Below are positions 58,749 through 64,000 of a stretch of DNA of 64,000 nucleotides, piece by piece. This DNA is from Teichococcus rhizosphaerae (GTDB lineage Bacteria; Pseudomonadota; Alphaproteobacteria; Acetobacterales; Acetobacteraceae). The notes under the pieces were generated by a model. The model was given only the letters and a program-made list of their open reading frames with translations. It did not search any database and was not told the DNA's origin. Numbering within the stretch: the stretch's first letter is position 1; each line of letters starts with the position of its first letter. The translations under genes and the position numbers were made by a program. The stretch is taken from NCBI RefSeq assembly GCF_002631185.1, contig NZ_PDNU01000034.1:21913-85912 (forward strand), in the 5' to 3' direction.

Positions 58749-61700
58749 TCAGTGTCCTTTCCTTCCCGCTTCGGCGACCTGCCGCAGTTCATGGACCAGC
58801 TCGTGCGGAATGCCGTCCTCGGCCGGCACCACGCCATGCACCTTGCCACGCAGCCGGTTCATGGCCTCCTCCGTCAAGGGGGTGGCAGTGAGGGCGATGA
58901 TCGGCAGCGAGGTCCAGTCCGGATTGGCGCGCAGCGCGCGGATCAGCGCGAAGCCCTCGCCCCCTTCCGCGCCCTGCACCTCCACCAGCATCATGTCGGG
59001 CGGGGGCGCGCGCTCCATGCGCGCCAGGGCGGCCTCGCGCTCCACCGCCTCCTCCACCGTCCAGCCTTCCCGCTCCAGCAGGGCGCGGAGCGCGGCGCGC
59101 TGCTCCGCGTCCGGGTCCACCACCAGGGCGAGGCCGGGCGCGGGCTGGGCGCGGTAGCGGTCCAGCACCTGCTTCAGCCGGCGCCACTCGACGGGCTTGT
59201 TGAGGTAGTCGGCGGCGCCGAGCGAGAAGGCCAGCCCGCGCTCCTGCACCACCGTCACCATCACCACCGGAATCCGCGCCAGCTCCGGCTCCGCCTTCAG
59301 GGCCGAGAGCACGCCCCAGCCATCGAGGCGCGGCATCATCACGTCGAGCAGGATGGCATCGGGCTTCAGCTCGCGGGCCAGGCGCAGGCCGCTCTGCCCG
59401 TCCGGCGCCGCGCGCACGGTGAAGCCCTCGCGCGTCAGGAAGCGGGCCAGCAGCTCGCGCGTCGCGGCGTCGTCGTCGATCACCAGCACCAGGCCGGCCT
59501 GCCGCTCGGCGGGGGTGGGCATGCCCGCCCGCAGCGCCGCCTCGCCGGTTGGCACCACCCCGTCATCCGCTTCGGCGCGGGCCTCGCGCAGATCGGCCGG
59601 CAGGCGCAGGGTGAAGGTGGTGCCGCGCCCCGGCTCGCTTTCCACCGCGATGCGGCCGCCCAGCATGGCGCTGAACGCCTTGGTGATGGCCAGCCCCAGC
59701 CCGCTCCCGCCGAAGCGCCGCGTGGTGGTGCTGTCGGCCTGGCTGAAGCGCTGGAACAGCCGCTCGAGCTGCTCGGGCGTCATGCCGATGCCGGTATCCG
59801 CCACGCGCAGCACCACCCAGCCGGGCTGTTCGGGATCGGGGGCGGCGGAAAGGCCGATCCGCCCGCCCTCGGTGAACTTCGCGGCGTTGCCGAGCAGGTT
59901 GAACAGGCATTGCCGCAGCTTCACCGGGTCCGAATGCATGGCCGGCAGCGCCGGGTCGAGCGTCACGTCGAGCGTGTTGTTCTTCTTGGCGACCAGCGCG
60001 CCCACCGTGGCGGCCACCTCCTCCACCAGCTCCCGCGGCGAGAAGTCCTCCGGCTGCACCTCCATCTTGCCCGCCTCGATCTTGGAAAGGTCGAGCACGT
60101 CGTTGATCAGGGAAAGCAGGTGGCGGGCATTGGCGTTGATCTTGGCGAGATCCTCGCGGAAGGCCTCCGCCCCTTCCAGCTCCTCCGCCTCCTCCTCCAG
60201 CATCTCCGAATAGCCGATCACGGCCGAAAGCGGCGTGCGCAGCTCGTGGCTCATATTGGCGATGAACTGGCTCTTGGCCATGTTGGCGTCCTCGGCGGCC
60301 GCCTTGGCGGCGCCCAGCGCCTCCTCCGCCTCGCGCATCTCGGTGATGTCGGTGTTGGTGCCGAACCAGCCGATCAGCTCGCCTTCCGGCGCCTCCTCGT
60401 CCGGCTCGTCGCGCAGCGGCAGGGCGCGGGACAGGAACCACCGGTACCGCCCGTCGGCGCCGCGCAGGGGGAAGGTGTCCTCCCACGCCTCGCCGGCGGC
60501 GACCGCCGCGGCGAAGCGCTCGCCGACCCGCTCCAGGTGGTCCGGATGGAGCATCTCCTTCCAGCCGGAGCCCTTCATGGCCTCGGCCGTGCCGCCGGTG
60601 AAGTCGTACCAGCGCCGGTTGTACCACTGGACCTCGCCCTGAGCGTCGGTCATCCAGGCCATCTGCGGCACGGAATCGACGATCAGGCGGAGCCTGGCCT
60701 CGCTGCGGCGCAGCCGGGCCTCCATGCGGTGCCGGGCGGTGACGTCCATGGCGGCGATGCCAATGCCCTCCGCCTTTGCGCCCAGCGGAAACAGGCTGAT
60801 CTGCAACTGCCGCTGAAGCCCCCGGCCTGGCGTGGGGGGCGGCACCGTCACGGCGATGTCGGCCTGGGCGCGGCCGCTGTTCAGCACCTCCTCCAGCCGG
60901 GGCGCCAGCTGCGTGCGCACCGCCTCCGGCCATTGCCCGTCGACCAGCACCTTCTCGCCTAGCATGGCCAGCGCCTTGTTGGCATGGGCCAGCCGCAGCC
61001 GCCGGTCCAGAAAGCCGAGGGCGATGGGCGCGTGCTCCATCACGCCATCCAGCAGGGCCGTGGCGCGCTGCTCGGCGCGGCGCCGCGCCATGGCATAGAG
61101 GGCGAGCGACAGGCCCGAGAGCAGCAGGGCTCCCAGCATCAGCGCGTTCAGCCCGCCCGCCCACCGGGCCTGCCGCGCGGCCTGCCCCATGGCCAGGAGG
61201 CGGGCCTCGTCCTGCACCGTGCGCACCTCGGCGCGCAGCGCATCCATCAGCGCCTCGCCCTGCCCCGTCTCGATGGCGCGCGCGGCCTCCGCCGGGCCCT
61301 CGGCGGCGCGGCGCAGCGCCACCACCCGGTCCGCCCATTCGAGCTTCGCGGCCGTCAGCGGGCGCAGCTGCCCGGCCGGCAGGGGCGCTGCCTCGAGCTG
61401 CGGCAGCAGGGCCTCGATGGCGCGGCGCGCCGCCCTTCCGGGCTCCAGGTAGCTGTCCTGCCCGGTCAGCACATAGCCGCGCTGGGCCGTCTCCACATCC
61501 TTGACGGCGGAAAGCAGCGCCTCGACCTGCAGCACATGGGCATGGCTGGCGGCGACCGCCTCCTGTGCGCGGCGGGCCAGCATCCACTGCGCGATGCCCG
61601 CCGCGACCGCCAGCGCCGCCAGCGCGGCGGCGGCGATCAGCACGGGGCGGGAATTCTGCGGCAGGACGCGCTCGGCCAGGCGGTGGAGGGCGGAGGTGGC

Positions 61701-61817
61701 TGCGGAGCTGGGCAAGGTCGGAATCCGGTGGTGGCCGGGAATAACGCCGCAGGCCGCGCCGGGTTGAGAAAGGCCGGGCAGATGGAAGGGGAGCAGGAAG
61801 GGCTGAACCTTTGCCAT
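58749..61817 (-). CDS. Hybrid sensor histidine kinase with CHASE3, PAS and two receiver domains
   Basis: 1022 residues. Membrane helices at about 58-80 and 222-243 enclose a CHASE3-type periplasmic helical domain ([24 protein letters not shown]). PAS segments at about 255-360 and 375-495, phospho-histidine H524 in [14 protein letters not shown], ATPase with N (NLLGNAAKF), G1 (VADTGIGM) and G2 ([10 protein letters not shown]) boxes. First receiver has D825; the second (about 896-1005) has glutamate (E946) where the aspartate should be and no matching KP lysine. The start at 61817 is the only ATG before the first helix, but TTG/GTG starts downstream are possible. Confidence 0.9.
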   Translation of the reverse strand: MAKVQPFLLPFHLPGLSQPGAACGVIPGHHRIPTLPSSAATSALHRLAERVLPQNSRPVLIAAAALAALAVAAGIAQWMLARRAQEAVAASHAHVLQVEALLSAVKDVETAQRGYVLTGQDSYLEPGRAARRAIEALLPQLEAAPLPAGQLRPLTAAKLEWADRVVALRRAAEGPAEAARAIETGQGEALMDALRAEVRTVQDEARLLAMGQAARQARWAGGLNALMLGALLLSGLSLALYAMARRRAEQRATALLDGVMEHAPIALGFLDRRLRLAHANKALAMLGEKVLVDGQWPEAVRTQLAPRLEEVLNSGRAQADIAVTVPPPTPGRGLQRQLQISLFPLGAKAEGIGIAAMDVTARHRMEARLRRSEARLRLIVDSVPQMAWMTDAQGEVQWYNRRWYDFTGGTAEAMKGSGWKEMLHPDHLERVGERFAAAVAAGEAWEDTFPLRGADGRYRWFLSRALPLRDEPDEEAPEGELIGWFGTNTDITEMREAEEALGAAKAAAEDANMAKSQFIANMSHELRTPLSAVIGYSEMLEEEAEELEGAEAFREDLAKINANARHLLSLINDVLDLSKIEAGKMEVQPEDFSPRELVEEVAATVGALVAKKNNTLDVTLDPALPAMHSDPVKLRQCLFNLLGNAAKFTEGGRIGLSAAPDPEQPGWVVLRVADTGIGMTPEQLERLFQRFSQADSTTTRRFGGSGLGLAITKAFSAMLGGRIAVESEPGRGTTFTLRLPADLREARAEADDGVVPTGEAALRAGMPTPAERQAGLVLVIDDDAATRELLARFLTREGFTVRAAPDGQSGLRLARELKPDAILLDVMMPRLDGWGVLSALKAEPELARIPVVMVTVVQERGLAFSLGAADYLNKPVEWRRLKQVLDRYRAQPAPGLALVVDPDAEQRAALRALLEREGWTVEEAVEREAALARMERAPPPDMMLVEVQGAEGGEGFALIRALRANPDWTSLPIIALTATPLTEEAMNRLRGKVHGVVPAEDGIPHELVHELRQVAEAGRKGH

Positions 61818-61857
61818 GGCCTGGCGTTACAGCAGCCTGCGCCGAGAGATACCCGCC

Positions 61858-63645
61858 ATGGCCGAGACGCCCCCTCCCACCGCCTCCTCCGAAGCCATGG
61901 ACACGCGCGCGGACGCCCCCGCCCTCCGCGTGCTGCAGGGGATCTTCGGCCTGCTGGCGGCGGCCTTCAGCATCGCCGTGCTGGCGCTGGGGCGGGACCT
62001 TATCGTGCCGCTGGTGCTCGCGGTGCTGCTGGCCTTCGTGCTGGCGCCGGTGGTCGTGGTGCTGCAACGCCTGCGCGTGCCGCAGGTGCTGGGCGTGGTG
62101 GCGGCGGTGCTGCTGGCGGCGGCGGCGATCCTGGGGCTGGGCGTGGTGATGGGCCGGCAGGCCGGGTCGCTCGCGGCCGACCTGCCGGCCTACCAGCAGA
62201 CCATGGCAGCCAAGCTGCAATCCCTGCGGCTGGGCGAGCTGATGGAGGAGGCGGATTCCGCCCTGCGCAACCTGCGGCAGATGATGGGCGACGGCATCGC
62301 CAGGCGGGCGGCCCCGGGCGCCGCCGAGATGCCGCCGCCCGCCACCACCGCCCCCTCCACCGACGGCGCCACGCCGCTCGACGTCATCCGCAGCCTGGCG
62401 GGGCCGGTGCTGGCGCCCCTGGCGACGGCCGGCATCGTCATCCTCTTCGCCATCTTCGTGCTGATCTACCGCGAGGATCTGCGCGACCGGCTGATCCGCC
62501 TGGCCGGCAGCAGCGACCTGCACCGCACCACCGTGGCGCTGGACGACGCCGCCCGCCGCCTGTCGCGCTTCTTCCTGGCGCAGGTGGCGCTGAACAGCCT
62601 GATGGGGCTGACCATCGGGCTGGCCTTGTGGATGATCGGCCTGCCCGGCCCGGCGCTGTGGGGCATCCTCGCCGGGCTGATGCGCTTCGTGCCCTTCATC
62701 GGCACCTTCATCGCGCTCGTGCCGCCGCTGCTGCTGGCGGTCGCGGTCGATCCGGGCTGGTCCATGGCGCTGTGGGTGCTGCTGCTCTTCCTGGTGGCGG
62801 AACCGCTGATGGCGCAGGTGCTGGAGCCGGCCGTCTATGGCCACAGCACGGGCCTTTCGCCGGTTTCGGTGATCCTGGCGGCGACGGCCTGGACCTTTCT
62901 CTGGGGCCCGATCGGCCTGCTGCTGGCCACGCCGCTCACGGTCTGCCTCGTGGTGCTGGGCCGCCATGTGCCGAGCCTCGGCTTCCTCGACGTGATGCTG
63001 GGCGACCGCCCGCCCTTGCAGGCGCATGAAAGCTTCTACCAGCGCGCCCTGCAGCGCGACGCGCGCGAGCTTGCCCGCCAGGCGCAGCGCCAGCTGCGCG
63101 AGCGCGGCTCGCTGGCCGGCTATTACGATGCCGTGGGCCTTCCCGCCCTGGCCCTGGCCGACCAGGACTGGTCGCGCGAGGTGCTCTCGCCCGAGCGCAT
63201 GGAGGATGTCCGCGGCGAGGTCGCGGCCCTGGTCGGGAGCCTGGGGAAGGCGCCGCCGCCAGGGCCGGTCCAGCTGGTCTGCGCCGCGGGGCGCGGCCCG
63301 CTGGACGACTTGGCCGCCAGCATGGCGGTGCAGGCGCTTGGGGCGGAAGGCCTCCGCGCCACCATCCTGCCGGCCGAAGCCGCGCCTCCGGAGGAAGCGA
63401 GCGGGGCCTGGCTCTGCTGCCTGTCGGTGCTGGAGGCGGGCAACAGTGCCGACGGCATCCGCTACCTCATCCGCCGCCTTCAGCGGCAGATGCCGCAGGC
63501 GCGGATCGTGGTGGGCCTCTGGCAGGCGGAGGCGGCGAGCCCGCTGCTGGCGGAGCTGCGCGCGGATGCCACTGGTGAGACCATCGTCACATCGCTGGGC
63601 GAGTTGGTGGCCCTGAGCCGGGCACGCCCTGTGGCCGGCATCTGA
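61858..63645 (+). CDS. AI-2E-family permease with long soluble C-terminal extension
   Basis: 595 residues. Up to about residue 375 it is a standard AI-2E/UPF0118 permease: ALGRDLIVPLVLAVLLAFVLAPVV, LVIYREDLRDRLIRLAG-type loop, LNSLMGLTIGLALWMIGLPGPALWGILAGLMRFVPFIGTFIALVPPLL and PVSVILAATAWTFLWGPIGLLLATPLTVCLVVLGRHV. About 220 more residues follow, ending in an alpha/beta domain (VQLVCAAGRGPLDDLAASMAVQALGAEGLRATILPAEA) like the cobalamin-binding fold without its cofactor histidine. ATG 61858 follows GAGAG; an upstream ATG at 61816 overlaps the divergent kinase start. Confidence 0.85.
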   Translation: MAETPPPTASSEAMDTRADAPALRVLQGIFGLLAAAFSIAVLALGRDLIVPLVLAVLLAFVLAPVVVVLQRLRVPQVLGVVAAVLLAAAAILGLGVVMGRQAGSLAADLPAYQQTMAAKLQSLRLGELMEEADSALRNLRQMMGDGIARRAAPGAAEMPPPATTAPSTDGATPLDVIRSLAGPVLAPLATAGIVILFAIFVLIYREDLRDRLIRLAGSSDLHRTTVALDDAARRLSRFFLAQVALNSLMGLTIGLALWMIGLPGPALWGILAGLMRFVPFIGTFIALVPPLLLAVAVDPGWSMALWVLLLFLVAEPLMAQVLEPAVYGHSTGLSPVSVILAATAWTFLWGPIGLLLATPLTVCLVVLGRHVPSLGFLDVMLGDRPPLQAHESFYQRALQRDARELARQAQRQLRERGSLAGYYDAVGLPALALADQDWSREVLSPERMEDVRGEVAALVGSLGKAPPPGPVQLVCAAGRGPLDDLAASMAVQALGAEGLRATILPAEAAPPEEASGAWLCCLSVLEAGNSADGIRYLIRRLQRQMPQARIVVGLWQAEAASPLLAELRADATGETIVTSLGELVALSRARPVAGI

Positions 63646-64000
63646 CCGCGCCCGCCGGGGAGTGGGGGGTGAGCGGCGCCGGATGGCCGTGACGTCGACT
63701 TGTCTTTCAGTGATTTACCATAATATATCTTACGGAGTATTTTAAGGAGGAAGGAAGCGGCGAGACGCGACAGGGGAAGAATTGTTGTTGTTTGGAGGCT
63801 TGTGGGCCTACAAGCCACCGAAAACACGATAATCAAAGGTTATAGCGTTCGCCAAAAGGGAAAGCCGTGACGAAAACGCCACGGTTCTTGCTCTTGTCCG
63901 GTGACAGGGCACGCTTCCGGTCGTGTCCCACCGCGTGGTGTAGGAGGCGGCCGTCTGGATGAGGGCGGCCATCATGGTGTTCCTCGGTAAGGTTGGGTTG
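63646..64000. other. 355-base AT-rich right end
   Basis: Base composition changes sharply from about 63,695 on; runs such as TTTACCATAATATATC have no like elsewhere in the window. A hairpin GGCTTGT/ACAAGCC is at 63797-63816. Only a low-confidence partial reading frame is present. It could be the edge of a transferred segment or an insertion element. Confidence 0.6.
63833..64000 (-). CDS. Possible partial CDS running off the right edge
   Basis: On the minus strand an open frame enters at the window edge and ends with TGA at 63833-63835: 55 codons, rich in H, D and R, ending KNRGVFVTAFPFGERYNL. Seventeen bases beyond the stop lies a 7-bp hairpin that could be a terminator. A competing frame starts inside at ATG 63975 (GAGGA five bases upstream) and ends at 63808 (55 residues). 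Neither is a family I recognise. Codon use is unlike the neighbours in both. Confidence 0.25.
   Translation of the reverse strand, partial: QPNLTEEHHDGRPHPDGRLLHHAVGHDRKRALSPDKSKNRGVFVTAFPFGERYNL

Noticed and set aside
61816..61857. Upstream ATG for the AI-2E permease at 61816
   Set aside because: It would overlap the divergent kinase start; ATG 61858 has a better ribosome site and family-like N-terminus.

Overview
The window is high-GC DNA (well over 65% G+C by eye) with dense, mostly short-spaced genes. Gene content and codon use fit an alphaproteobacterium of the Acetobacteraceae, Roseomonas-like. That placement is inferred from gene families (OxyR-controlled clade-3 catalase, a fold-type III ornithine decarboxylase, HWE kinase, DivK-like regulator, many orphan periplasmic binding proteins); no rRNA or other marker is present to settle it. 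I see no tRNA, rRNA, CRISPR array or intact insertion sequence.

Layout. 1-4 kb: end of upp, rfbC-rfbA (dTDP-rhamnose, two of four genes), a small lytic transglycosylase, a secreted small protein and a general-stress-17M-like protein. 4-9 kb: katA-hemC-hemH on the minus strand with oxyR divergent, sharing a control region that carries two dyads. 9-15 kb: a minus-strand run of nadE, an isochorismatase-fold hydrolase, a peptide-binding lipo/periplasmic protein and a gamma-glutamyltransferase homologue. 15-18 kb: a CysO-like sulfur carrier with its MoeZ-like activating enzyme, then an unusual CapD-like SDR. 18-23 kb: another peptide-binding protein and several small envelope proteins, including a Rap1a/Tai-like one. 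22-25 kb: ureohydrolase and ornithine decarboxylase, with a structured leader holding a small basic reading frame.

25-35.4 kb (minus): an operon of seven genes: ECF sigma factor, small membrane protein (putative anti-sigma), periplasmic sensor-like protein, outer-membrane factor, membrane fusion protein and two MdtB/MdtC-type RND pumps. The order matches the cnr metal-efflux regulatory design, but the pumps are of the drug-exporting type and the sensor lacks metal ligands. I consider this the most interesting system in the window.

35.6-42.8 kb: a four-carbon sugar-acid (erythronate/threonate) catabolic island: FAH-family hydrolase, FCD-type GntR regulator, L-threonate dehydrogenase, 3-oxo-tetronate kinase, DeoR regulator, D-erythronate dehydrogenase and a GntP-type permease, closed by a strong terminator. 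The decarboxylase and isomerase that finish the known pathway are missing. 42.9-54.3 kb: GMC oxidoreductase, zwf, an HWE hybrid kinase, SMP-30 lactonase, SDR, cysK, an AtzG/AtzE-like amidase pair and a CBS protein. 54.3-64 kb: TerB-like protein, SLC13 permease, an orphan Leu/Ile/Val-type binding protein with a KdgR/IclR-style operator, a two-gene phosphorelay (hybrid kinase plus single-domain regulator), an AI-2E-family permease with a long soluble C-terminal domain, and a strikingly AT-rich right end that may be a recent acquisition.
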